From: Bacillota bacterium | GTDB taxonomy: Bacteria > Bacillota > UBA4882 > UBA8346 | Length of the DNA stretch: 21,782 bases | Assembly (NCBI GenBank): GCA_023394955.1 | Contig: JAEWZY010000044.1 | Location: 1 to 21,782 of the forward strand | Reading direction: 5' to 3' | Shown: positions 7,134 to 14,634 of the stretch, piece by piece | Numbering within the stretch: the first letter of the stretch is position 1 | Layout of the letters: each line of letters starts with the position of its first letter | Notes under the pieces: model-generated | Database searches by the model: none | The model's input: the letters and a program-made list of their open reading frames with translations, nothing else | Told to the model about the DNA's origin: nothing | Position numbers and translations under genes: made by a program

Positions 7134-8216
7134 TTGAATAACACCGGAGTGATCTTAACCTTTAAATTTAGCTATCTCTTGTTATCCTTGGGTTTGTTGG
7201 GGGTTATGGTTTGGTTGGCCCCTAAACCCCGGGTAGCTATGTTTCAGGAAAAACGATTCCGGATGATGATGGTCTTCCGGACGGTTAATGTTATACTGAT
7301 AACCGGTTTTATTTTTTTTGAGCTAAGATGGCCCCTTTGGTTAGGATTAGCTCAAATGCGGAAGTTGTTTTTTGCATATCTACTGGGGGATCTGATCAAT
7401 TTCGCCTTTCTAGTCTCGTATCTTGTCGGGGTGCTCTTTTTAAACTACTTGATGGACCGGAAAACTAAAGGGATTAGTCCCGGATTCGGTTCTTATTTGA
7501 TGCAATACGGGTATTTTTGGTTATTCATCATTAATATCTTGATAGTCGCCAGACTTGATTATTATTATCTACCATTGATACCTGAAAACTGGCTTTCAAG
7601 ATATCCTTGGTTTTTGGAATTCGGTTTGCTAGCCCTGTTGGTCGGATTGCAACTATTGGCGTTATTGGCGAGAAGTTTGAAGATGGTCCCGGCCGGACCG
7701 GAAGTGGAACGGTTAGTCAGGGCGGTGGCCGGCGAGTTTAAAGTCAAAGTAAAAAAGGTTCGTATCTGGCAATTGGAAAGGGTTGTCAATGCTTTTGCCA
7801 CCGGGATTTTTAGGAAAAATATTTATCTAACCGAAACTTTGGTTAATTCCTTAAACCCCGCTGACCTAAGGATGATTGTCGGACACGAATGCGCTCATTT
7901 TAAAAAGCATCACTTGGAGCTGAGGGCCATTATGATCCTGGGACTCATTTTTTTAGGCTCCTCTTTGATGGAAAAGTTTCCGGATCTGCCGTTGCTGATT
8001 CATGGTTTATACTGGGTTGTGGCTGTACTCGTATATAATCTATTCGCCCGGTTTCAGGAGTTTGAAGCGGACCGGTTGGCCGCTCTTAGGCTTGGAGGCG
8101 GTGAAAGGATGGCCCAAGCCCTAACGGGAATAGCGGCCCCGGTAAGTTTCGGCCGGGTCTTCAAGTGGTTGGTGGGCCATCCGGATTTGGAAGCCCGGAT
8201 AAAAAGATTGGGTTAG
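7134..8216 (+). CDS. Membrane zinc metalloprotease, M48 family
   Basis: This 360-aa membrane protein has the M48 (HtpX/CAAX protease) core. The zinc motif HECAH is at 251-255, the third ligand is probably Glu309 in EFEAD (309-313), a NAFATG segment (219-224) lies upstream as in HtpX, and a C-terminal HPDLEARIKRL is typical. Several hydrophobic segments precede the catalytic domain (about 10-29, 47-66, 78-105, 126-148, 160-180) and one or two follow it (about 264-276 and 287-304). Members degrade or process membrane proteins on the cytoplasmic side. It starts with TTG 7134; AGGTGA (7122-7127), six bases upstream, overlaps the folD stop. It is longer at the N-terminus than HtpX, with several extra membrane segments, so I do not assign the htpX symbol. 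Substrate unknown. Confidence 0.85.
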   Translation: MNNTGVILTFKFSYLLLSLGLLGVMVWLAPKPRVAMFQEKRFRMMMVFRTVNVILITGFIFFELRWPLWLGLAQMRKLFFAYLLGDLINFAFLVSYLVGVLFLNYLMDRKTKGISPGFGSYLMQYGYFWLFIINILIVARLDYYYLPLIPENWLSRYPWFLEFGLLALLVGLQLLALLARSLKMVPAGPEVERLVRAVAGEFKVKVKKVRIWQLERVVNAFATGIFRKNIYLTETLVNSLNPADLRMIVGHECAHFKKHHLELRAIMILGLIFLGSSLMEKFPDLPLLIHGLYWVVAVLVYNLFARFQEFEADRLAALRLGGGERMAQALTGIAAPVSFGRVFKWLVGHPDLEARIKRLG

Positions 8217-8313
8217 GCGGAAGACTTACTTGAACAATATAAAACCTGCTGTTAAAGGAGTTTATTAAGAAACTAGCGAATAATCAATTTGCATTATAAA
8301 TCTTCGATTATCT

Positions 8314-8343
8314 TTGCAATGGATGGCGCCGGTAAAATATTAT
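8314..8343 (+). promoter_or_regulatory. Weak promoter candidate before the secreted TPR gene
   Basis: TTGCAA (8314-8319) and TATTAT (8338-8343) are 18 bases apart, upstream of GGAGG (8351-8355) and ATG 8363. The leader would be very short, so this is tentative. Confidence 0.25.
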
Positions 8344-8362
8344 TCAGCCCGGAGGTTATTAA

Positions 8363-10009
8363 ATGAAGCGTTTTTTAACGACTTTATTCATGTTGGTTTT
8401 GGCTTTTTCATCATTTCGTGTCCCGGTAGCCAAAGCTGAACCGGCTCCCATCGACCCTGAAGCGGTCAAGGCCGAGCTTGACGCCATGATAATATCTTTG
8501 CAAGAAAAAGTAGAATATTCAATTCTTAAAATATGCGGACCAAACCATAATGTTTGCGCTGTAGCCATTGATCCTCCCTACCGTGAGTTTCCCAATGTGT
8601 TGCTCTTCAACTTCAATGCTAAGAGCGGAAAATATGTCCGAGTCTTTGAGGGATTATGTTTTGGAATTCAGGATGGGCCTTCGGGTAAACTTGACTTACA
8701 TACCATCGGTATGGGGATCGACGCTACAATATCTGAAGCTCGAAATCAGTTTGATGACGTCGGCCTCCAAAGGATGATTGAATTATCTCACGAAACCGGA
8801 ATGGTCGTTATTCCCTATCAAGATTGTATCCATCTCCAAGGGCCTAATTCCAATACTGCCGGAAGGCTTTACACTATCGATAAAACTAAATTTCGCGATT
8901 TGGCTGTAAAATTAATCGGTCCGGTTTACCAAAAGTACCAACCTCAAGAATGTACTATGTATGATCTGCCCAATTTGAACGAACTTGAATTGGCATATCG
9001 TGATGGGACCTATATTATAACCGGGGTCACTGATAATCGGCAGCAATGGCAAGTTACGTTTACCGGAATCGATTCGGAGGACCGGTTTTTGCTCAATAAA
9101 AAAGTTGAAGCGGAGCGGATTGCGGAACAATCCGGCAATGAATACGATGCTTTGCTTCAAAATGCCCAGTTAGAACTGGAGCAAAATCCGCAAAAGGCTT
9201 TGGAAATATTAGACCAGGCAAAGCAAGTTGACTTACAAGCCCCTGAAGCGTATCTTTACAGTGGGTTGATTTATTACCGGATAGGGGAGTCCGGTCAAGC
9301 GGGGATCGAATTCCAATCCGCTCTCGAATTCTCTTCCGCAGACGAAAAGATCAAACAGATAAATATTATTGATACTACCACTACTGTTTTCAAATTTGAA
9401 AAAGAAAAGCAACTGTTTAAAGAGGCTTATGACGCCATTGAAACGGGTAAATCAAAAAAAGCCATTCAACTCCTGGGTAAAGCTATAAAAATGAATCCCC
9501 AAAATGTCCGGTTGTATTATGAAATCGGTTATGCTTATATTGAGGGGAATGACTTTATAAATGCCATTGCCTATTTGGAGAAAGGAAGGGGAATTAATCC
9601 GGCTTATCGATTCATTTTAAATGAATTAAAATATGCTTATGCGGAAACGGGAGACATCCAAAGGTTAAAAGAAGTGATCAACGATATTTCACAGTATTAT
9701 GGAGAAGATCCCCTTCTTTATCAGGAGTTAAGCTTCGCCTATTATCAAAACCAATTGGTTGAATTGGCGATCGAGACCTTGGAAACGAATCTGATCAAAT
9801 TTCCCCAGTATTATATCTCTTACTATTCGCTGGGTCAGATTCATTTTTTAAATAAGAATTACTCTGAGGCCAAAGAGTTGTTAATTATTTTTTTAAAAAA
9901 CATTTCCGAGGATGATTTCAAGGGATATAGCGGTTCCTTGGAGGATTATAAACAAAAGGCCCAAGCTATGATTGATCAATGCAGTGAGGAAGAGAATAAA
10001 GGTAAATAA
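8363..10009 (+). CDS. Exported TPR-repeat protein of unknown function
   Basis: The 548-aa product starts with a signal peptide: MKRF, a hydrophobic core to about residue 20, then VAKA before Glu26, which predicts signal peptidase I cleavage after Ala25. Residues 40-245 form a globular domain I do not recognise. It contains Cys58, Cys65, Cys99, Cys155 and Cys197, which could form disulfides outside the cytoplasm. From about 255 to 515 there are tetratricopeptide-like helical repeats, for example AYLYSGLIYYRIGESGQAGIEFQSAL (given here in two parts: AYLYSGLIYYRI and GQAGIEFQSAL), LYYEIGYAYIEGNDFINAI and YYSLGQIHFLNKNYSEAKEL. TPRs bind peptides or proteins, so a scaffolding role at the envelope is plausible. 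The gene has GGAGG eight bases upstream and 146-252 bp gaps on each side, so it is probably transcribed alone. Confidence 0.75.
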   Translation: MKRFLTTLFMLVLAFSSFRVPVAKAEPAPIDPEAVKAELDAMIISLQEKVEYSILKICGPNHNVCAVAIDPPYREFPNVLLFNFNAKSGKYVRVFEGLCFGIQDGPSGKLDLHTIGMGIDATISEARNQFDDVGLQRMIELSHETGMVVIPYQDCIHLQGPNSNTAGRLYTIDKTKFRDLAVKLIGPVYQKYQPQECTMYDLPNLNELELAYRDGTYIITGVTDNRQQWQVTFTGIDSEDRFLLNKKVEAERIAEQSGNEYDALLQNAQLELEQNPQKALEILDQAKQVDLQAPEAYLYSGLIYYRIGESGQAGIEFQSALEFSSADEKIKQINIIDTTTTVFKFEKEKQLFKEAYDAIETGKSKKAIQLLGKAIKMNPQNVRLYYEIGYAYIEGNDFINAIAYLEKGRGINPAYRFILNELKYAYAETGDIQRLKEVINDISQYYGEDPLLYQELSFAYYQNQLVELAIETLETNLIKFPQYYISYYSLGQIHFLNKNYSEAKELLIIFLKNISEDDFKGYSGSLEDYKQKAQAMIDQCSEEENKGK

Positions 10010-10060
10010 TAGACTGAGATTATAATTAATTAATTTTATTAACAAATATGATCTTTTATA

Positions 10061-10242
10061 ACACCTTATAATGGGTGTAACATGAAAGCCGTTATAATCT
10101 ACCTTAAATATCGAGTAGATTTATATTGAAAAAACTTAAAAACCTTAATTAACAGTATAAAGTTTAATTACCAAACTTCCGAATATAAATTTGTCGGTGA
10201 TCTATAATTTTTCAAAGGTAATTATTAAAAAATACCGACAAA
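10061..10242 (+). other. Palindrome-rich leader upstream of the HU gene
   Basis: The 252-bp gap between the TPR gene and HU is very AT-rich and has three successive inverted repeats. These are ACACC (10061-10065)/GGTGT (10074-10078), AATCTAC (10096-10102)/GTAGATT (10115-10121), and TTTGTCGGT (10190-10198)/ACCGACAAA (10234-10242). The last ends five bases before the ribosome binding site AAGGAGG of HU. TATAAT hexamers occur at 10067-10072 and 10093-10098, but without a convincing -35 box. Confidence 0.45.
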
Positions 10243-10261
10243 ATTTAAGGAGGCGATATTT

Positions 10262-10537
10262 TTGACGAAGACTGAACTTATCGACAAAGTTGCCGCAAAA
10301 ACCAAGTTAACCAAGAAAGATTCCGGAAAAGCAGTTGATGCAGTTGTAGCAGCGATCAGCGGCGCATTAGCCAAAGGAGACAAAGTTACTTTAGTTGGTT
10401 TTGGTAGTTTTGAAGTTAGAAAAAGAGAAGCACGTAAAGGCCGTAACCCTCAAAACGGTAAACCAATCAACATCCCGGCCCGCAAGGTTCCGGTATTCCG
10501 AGCCGGTAAAGCTTTAAAAGAAGCAGTGAAAAAATAA
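10262..10537 (+). CDS. hup: DNA-binding protein HU
   Basis: This 91-aa protein is a full-length HU-family histone-like protein, which forms homodimers that bend and compact DNA in the nucleoid. The N-terminal helices (TKTELIDKVAAKTKLTKKD) are followed by the family signature GFGSFEVRKREARKGRNPQ (47-65) and the PxxKVPVFRAGKALK end of the DNA-binding arm and last helix. It begins with TTG 10262, which is supported by AAGGAGG (10247-10253) eight bases upstream. The gene stands alone, with a hairpin-rich leader before it and a strong stem-loop directly after it, as expected for a highly expressed single gene. Confidence 0.97.
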   Translation: MTKTELIDKVAAKTKLTKKDSGKAVDAVVAAISGALAKGDKVTLVGFGSFEVRKREARKGRNPQNGKPINIPARKVPVFRAGKALKEAVKK

Positions 10538-10552
10538 AATGGCCTAAAGCGA

Positions 10553-10578
10553 AACCCGCTTGAGTAATCAAGCGGGTT
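10553..10578. terminator. Terminator-like stem-loop after HU
   Basis: A perfect 11-base stem, AACCCGCTTGA / TCAAGCGGGTT, closes a 4-base loop 15 bases after the HU stop. It is followed by AATTATAATT rather than a clean T run. It lies between convergent genes and may serve both directions. Confidence 0.65.
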
Positions 10579-10657
10579 AATTATAATTGGAATTAGCCGA
10601 TTACACAGATTCTAAAATTTCCAGGAATTCAAAGATGACTTGAACGGTTCCGGCAAG

Positions 10658-11590
10658 TTAATCCTCTTTAAGCGCGGTAATCCTAATCACTACGGTTCGA
10701 TTGCGTAATTGGTTGCCAAGGGTATCGTTGGGGTAAAGAGAATATAATTCTCCTACGCTGCTGGCTTTAAACATTTTTGCCGGTAATTGCCCTTTTAATC
10801 TTAAATAGTCGATGACCGTTACTGCCCGTTGTAATCCTAATGAAACATTATCCCGGTAAATCCAGCCGTTTGAGATCGGAAGATCGTCGGTGTGACCCTC
10901 GATATTCGCCTGAATTTTGCCGATATATGGTTGTAATTGGTTCGCTAATAAATCTAATGTGGCTTTGATTTCCGGCCGCAGTTCGGCTTGGTGTAAAAAC
11001 AGGCCGGTTTCAAAGATGAGGATAACTTGATCATCTTTGGTGTTAATCCGTACTCCTGGAATACGGATGTCCACTTGAGGAGGACTTTTAGCAGGGGAGA
11101 TCAAAGTTGTAGTAGACGCGTTACGACTAACAATAGTACTGGCCGACGCTTTAAGCTTCCCGAAAAAGGGAAGAATTACTGCGATGATCAAACTGAAACT
11201 GATTAACAGTCCCAATCCGATAGATAACGGCCTAATTCGACCCAGCCAAGGCGGTCCGGTTTGTAACCGCTCAATGCGTTTTAAAGCGGTCCGATAAAAT
11301 TCCTTAGCGGAACTGAGCCGGATGGCGTCGGCCCAATATGATTGCGCTTCCAGTAATCGTCCTTGTTGGGCTCTGATTCGTGCCAGTAGATCAAAGACTG
11401 ACGGTAGCTCACTTCCCTCCTGAATCAAGTGCTGTAATAAACACTCCGCCTCCAAGTACTTTCCGGAGCGGGCCAATTCCGCCGCTTTGGGTAAAAGGGA
11501 CCTACCGAGCAAACTAATGGCTGAGTCGGCCTCGACTAGAGATTCGATTGTTTCATTATAAATAGGGTTTGATTGGTATTTTCGATTCAT
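10658..11590 (-). CDS. TPR / transmembrane / OmpA-domain protein
   Basis: From the chosen ATG (11590) the protein is 310 aa. AAGGA (11599-11603) lies eight bases upstream, which favours this start over TTG 11623 or ATG 11599. The N-terminal half is cytoplasmic and helical, with TPR-like segments (AAELARSGKYLEAECLLQ, then LLARIRAQQGRLLEAQSYW). One membrane helix (about 121-143) follows, then a Ser/Thr/Pro-rich linker and a C-terminal OmpA/MotB-type peptidoglycan-binding domain (about 185-306). In that domain NIEGHTDDLP (229-238) holds the conserved acidic residues, LQRAVTVIDYL (253-263) the conserved Arg, and NRTVVIRI the last strand. It should be anchored in the membrane and bind cell-wall peptidoglycan. 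It starts one base after the stop of the GrpE-like gene, so the two are coupled. It is not MotB: there is no stator context. Confidence 0.85.
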   Translation of the reverse strand: MNRKYQSNPIYNETIESLVEADSAISLLGRSLLPKAAELARSGKYLEAECLLQHLIQEGSELPSVFDLLARIRAQQGRLLEAQSYWADAIRLSSAKEFYRTALKRIERLQTGPPWLGRIRPLSIGLGLLISFSLIIAVILPFFGKLKASASTIVSRNASTTTLISPAKSPPQVDIRIPGVRINTKDDQVILIFETGLFLHQAELRPEIKATLDLLANQLQPYIGKIQANIEGHTDDLPISNGWIYRDNVSLGLQRAVTVIDYLRLKGQLPAKMFKASSVGELYSLYPNDTLGNQLRNRTVVIRITALKED

Positions 11591-11591
11591 C

Positions 11592-12074
11592 TCATTCATC
11601 CTTGAGTTGGGGAAGCCCCACAATCACTTCACCGTATTGGATGGGGTTTCCGTGTAGATAAACAGTTGGCTTAATCGTTTGAATAATTTTCGGTTCCGAT
11701 ACCCCTAAAATTTCTTGATATCCAAGAACAACTAAAGGTAACTCGGATTCATATAATAAACCGGTATGTTCCCTAACTGTTACCCCGGCTTGAATCAATA
11801 TATTCCAGATGGAAGTAAGAGAAGAGTATGCGTGGAACATCTCATCCAAAGGTTGATCGGCGCCGGGTTTGATCATCCTTTTTTCCAAGCGCCAGAGGCT
11901 GAGACTTAGGTCGCTTAAAAAACGAATTGACTCTTGACTGAAGGTTGCGGATATTCCCTTGTCCGGTAAGTTGGCGACCACTTTCAAGATGGTGTTTACA
12001 TCATATGGCTTCATTGGGCTAATCCGAAATTCGGGCGGATACATAAATTGACGGAGGTATGCCAAAACGCTCAT
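11592..12074 (-). CDS. GrpE-like small protein
   Basis: The product is about 160 aa from ATG 12074 (GGGAG 11 bases upstream; TTG 12095 in frame is an alternative). The first two-thirds look helical, including a stretch around SLSLWRLEKRM. The C-terminal third (GVTVREHTG, then IIQTIKPTVYLHGNPIQYGEVIVG) resembles the beta domain of short GrpE-type nucleotide-exchange proteins, where a conserved pattern ends in G..I..GEVIVG. GrpE releases ADP from Hsp70. No dnaK or dnaJ is nearby, and the downstream partner is an OmpA-domain protein, so this may be a specialised relative rather than the housekeeping GrpE. The similarity is weak and judged by eye; hypothetical protein is the safe fallback. Confidence 0.5.
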   Translation of the reverse strand: MSVLAYLRQFMYPPEFRISPMKPYDVNTILKVVANLPDKGISATFSQESIRFLSDLSLSLWRLEKRMIKPGADQPLDEMFHAYSSLTSIWNILIQAGVTVREHTGLLYESELPLVVLGYQEILGVSEPKIIQTIKPTVYLHGNPIQYGEVIVGLPQLKDE

Positions 12075-12174
12075 TAATAAGTAATCTCCCACCAAAAATT
12101 ATATAAACCAGATAAATCCAATTGTTATATTAGCCACCCAAACAGGAACTCCTCTATTGGATTTAATTAACTAT

Positions 12175-12260
12175 ATAAATTGAAATAAATTTTGTTACTG
12201 CTTCCCCATCCTTAAACCATGGATGGAAAAGGGCAAAGTATCGTATTTATTTCAATTTAT
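12175..12260. repeat. Nested inverted repeat, MITE-like in layout
   Basis: Perfect 16-base arms (12175-12190, reading ATAAATTGAAATAAAT, and its reverse complement at 12245-12260) flank a 54-base centre. The centre holds a smaller hairpin, CCATCC (12206-12211) / GGATGG (12221-12226). The centre is GC-richer than the arms. No target-site duplication is evident. Confidence 0.6.
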
Positions 12261-12272
12261 GAATCAAGGAAA

Positions 12273-12324
12273 ATATGTTGCAATCATCTGAGTGGTTAAA
12301 AAACTTATTGCAACATATATAGTA
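12273..12324 (+). repeat. Dispersed hairpin repeat, copy 2
   Basis: This is the second copy of the repeat at 2779-2839, in the same orientation. Here the arms extend to a perfect 12 bases, ATATGTTGCAAT (12273-12284) and ATTGCAACATAT (12307-12318), with a 22-base loop containing GAGTGGTTAAAAAAC. The core 12278-12318 matches copy 1 at 36 of 41 bases, and TATAGTA follows. Confidence 0.75.
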
Positions 12325-12395
12325 GTTATTTTGGAGAATTTTTTGTCAGTCTTTCATCTTTATTGACATGGACTGCAGTGTTTCTTTTAAACCGA

Positions 12396-14363
12396 TTATT
12401 CGACCAATACTTTAGCTAATATTGCACTTAATTCATCAAACTTATAAGGTTTAATAACTACACCGGCAAAGCCATATTTCTGATAATCGGCGATGATCGG
12501 GTCATTGGCGTAACCACTTGAAACAATGGCTTTTATTTTCGAGTTGATAGTCAAAAGGCACGCTAAGGCCTCTTGGCCTCCCATCCCGCCGGGGATTGTC
12601 AGGTCAATGATTACAACATCGAAGGGTTGACCGTTTTCAAAGGCTGATTTATAAATATCAACAGCCTCGCTGCCGTCTCTAGCTGATACCACTTGATATC
12701 CGGAATAGGTTAACATTTCCCCAACCACTCTGCGGATTGTTTCTTCATCATCCATCAGCAGGACTTTGCCATGGCCGGTTTGAGATAATTTTGTTTTAGG
12801 GTCGTTGTTAACCGGTTGATTATCACTGACCGGCAAATAAATAAAAAAGATAGCTCCGGCTCCTTCAGTTGATTCCACCTCAATATAACCATCATGTTTT
12901 TTAATGATTGAATAAGATGTTGCTAAGCCCAAACCGGAACCGTTAGGTTTGGTGGTGAAAAAAGGGTCGAAAATTTTGGAGAGATGTTCCTTGGAGATTC
13001 CGGTCCCATGGTCTTTAATGACTAGCTTTACATATTGGCCGGGTTTGTAACGGATATCGTTTTCAATCACGACGTTATTGGCGTAGACGTCAATTACCCC
13101 ACCCTTAGGCATTGCTTGTTTAGCGTTGATAATAATATTATTAAGCACTTGGCTGATTTGGCCGGCGTCAATTTCAACTGTTTTAAGATCCTCATCGATT
13201 TGAAAGATGCTTTTAAGATTGGAACCGGTCAAACAGAAATTAACCGTATCTTTGATTAGATCCGCGATTGAGGCTGGTTGCTTAACAAGCGCGCCACCTT
13301 TGGAGAAGGTGAGTAATTGCTTGGTAAGTTCACTGGCCTTTCGAGTGGTATCAATGGTTTCCTTCAAGTATCTTTTGATATCATTACCATGTTCCATTTT
13401 GATCTGGGCGAGTTGAAGATTGGCTAAAATTCCGGCTAAGAGATTATTAAAGTCATGGGCGATGCCCCCGGCTAATATCCCTAAGGACTCCATTTTTTCG
13501 GATTTGATCAGTTCGGAATCTGTTCTAAGTTTGGCGGTGATATCTTGAAATACCATAACCACTCCGATATTTTCGCCGGATAATGTTTTGATTGGAGCGC
13601 AATTACTATTAATATTTATCTCTTTCAAGTCCTTGGAGATTAACACTGCGGCGTCTAGACGAATGATTTCATTATGAACGATTGTTTTGGCGACTAAGTC
13701 TTCATAAGGCTGACTGGTAGCATCATTAATCACATAAAAAATCTTATTCAACGGTTTTCCAAAAGCTTCTTTCTGAGTCCAACCTGATAATCTTTCGGCG
13801 GTTTTGTTGATTAAAATAACTTTTCCGTTTTTATCGGTAGCAATTACACCGTCGCCGATGGACCTTAAGGTGACCAATAATAATTCGCGTTCCGCGGTTA
13901 GGGAAGTTTCCATTAGTTTTCGTTCGGAGATATCCCGGAGATATACCGACAATCCTTCCGGGGAGGGATAGGCGTGAACTTCGATCCAACGATTAACGGT
14001 TGGCCAGAAAGCTTCAAAATGAACCGCGTTAAATTTATCACGCGCTTGTTGAAATTGCTGATAATAGTCGGAATTAAGGGTATGAGGAAAAGCTTCCCAG
14101 ATAACTTTGGCGAGCAATTCATTCTTGTTTTGTTTCCAGAAGCGTTCAGCTTTATGATTAATGTATGTAAATCGCCATTGATCGTCTAATATGAAAAAAG
14201 TATCCGTAATATTTTCCAAAATAGTGGAAAGTTGTTGTTTTGAGCGGGCTAAATTTTCTAAAAAACATCTTTGGTTTACTGAATCGGAAAGACAACTAAA
14301 ATTCCCACAAGAATTTCTAATTGGGCTGATTCTTTTGGAAACCGACAATTTATATTTTTTCAT
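12396..14363 (-). CDS. Soluble PAS-PAS hybrid sensor histidine kinase
   Basis: The product is 655 aa with no signal peptide or membrane helix, so it senses an intracellular signal. Domains in order are: PAS 1 (about 43-148, ending YLRDISERK), PAS 2 (about 157-280, ending VFQDITAKL), HisKA with phosphoacceptor His303 in AGGIAHDFNN, and HATPase with N-box NNIIINAKQAM (408-418), G1 DHGTGIS (451-457), FDPFFTTK (465-472) and G2 GSGLGLA (475-481). A C-terminal receiver follows with acidic pair Asp538-Asp539, phosphoacceptor Asp587, Ser615/616 and Lys638. ATG 14363 has AGGT eight bases upstream. No separate response regulator is adjacent, so it is an orphan hybrid kinase. Its bases look AT-richer than the helicase-folD block. 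The design is commoner in Proteobacteria, so transfer is possible but unproven. The ligand is unknown. Confidence 0.92.
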   Translation of the reverse strand: MKKYKLSVSKRISPIRNSCGNFSCLSDSVNQRCFLENLARSKQQLSTILENITDTFFILDDQWRFTYINHKAERFWKQNKNELLAKVIWEAFPHTLNSDYYQQFQQARDKFNAVHFEAFWPTVNRWIEVHAYPSPEGLSVYLRDISERKLMETSLTAERELLLVTLRSIGDGVIATDKNGKVILINKTAERLSGWTQKEAFGKPLNKIFYVINDATSQPYEDLVAKTIVHNEIIRLDAAVLISKDLKEININSNCAPIKTLSGENIGVVMVFQDITAKLRTDSELIKSEKMESLGILAGGIAHDFNNLLAGILANLQLAQIKMEHGNDIKRYLKETIDTTRKASELTKQLLTFSKGGALVKQPASIADLIKDTVNFCLTGSNLKSIFQIDEDLKTVEIDAGQISQVLNNIIINAKQAMPKGGVIDVYANNVVIENDIRYKPGQYVKLVIKDHGTGISKEHLSKIFDPFFTTKPNGSGLGLATSYSIIKKHDGYIEVESTEGAGAIFFIYLPVSDNQPVNNDPKTKLSQTGHGKVLLMDDEETIRRVVGEMLTYSGYQVVSARDGSEAVDIYKSAFENGQPFDVVIIDLTIPGGMGGQEALACLLTINSKIKAIVSSGYANDPIIADYQKYGFAGVVIKPYKFDELSAILAKVLVE

Positions 14364-14372
14364 CTTGATTTA

Positions 14373-14386
14373 CCTGGGAATCCAGG
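14373..14386 (-). promoter_or_regulatory. Short hairpin over the kinase ribosome binding site
   Basis: CCTGG and CCAGG form a 5-base stem with a 4-base loop. On the minus strand its 3' arm includes the AGG of the kinase ribosome binding site, nine bases from the ATG. It could reduce translation, but it is short and may be chance. Confidence 0.3.
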
Positions 14387-14534
14387 AATCACCCCCGATT
14401 TTTTATTTACATGTAAAGTTCTTCAAATTCAGGGAAATTCCTATTAAAAACTCAAAAGAACATTAAAATTTTTATCCGAGGCAACGTATGATTGAATTAA
14501 GTATTTATCAGAAATCTAAAAACCCGTTTTTTTC

Positions 14535-14563
14535 TTGCAGTTTCGGGATCCTTGTGGTAAAAT
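14535..14563 (+). promoter_or_regulatory. Sigma-A promoter of the FtsL-like gene
   Basis: TTGCAG (14535-14540) and TAAAAT (14558-14563) are 17 bases apart, with a TGG extended -10 just before TAAAAT. Transcription would start near 14570, about 65 bases before the start codon. Confidence 0.65.
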
Positions 14564-14634
14564 CAAAGGTAGAATGTGGTAAGTCGCTGTAAAGCTAAGG
14601 AATTAAAGACTTAAATCAAAGGAGCACCTGAAAA

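Larger units (their letters stand above)
12075..12395. other. Palindrome-rich intergenic region, 321 bp
   Basis: No credible gene is present. The region contains the nested palindrome 12175-12260 and the second hairpin-repeat copy 12273-12324. The minus-strand promoter for the GrpE-like/OmpA pair should be here, but I cannot point to a convincing pair of hexamers. Confidence 0.6.

Noticed and set aside
8217..8362. Small gene or RNA in the gap between the M48 and TPR genes.
   Set aside because: No start with a ribosome binding site apart from that of the TPR gene, and no recognisable RNA structure.
10126..10161. TTGAAA (10126) with TATAAA (10156) as the HU promoter.
   Set aside because: The spacing is 24 bases, too long for sigma-A.
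12273..12324. Hairpin-repeat copy 2 as an intrinsic terminator for the hybrid kinase.
   Set aside because: The stem is AT-rich, the loop is 22 bases, and only four T follow on the minus strand; copy 1 lacks even that and is not downstream of a gene end.
14191..14466. Plus-strand frame of 91 codons over the kinase N-terminus and leader.
   Set aside because: It is antisense to the kinase start, with Phe/Leu-rich sequence reflecting AT content; no domain is seen.
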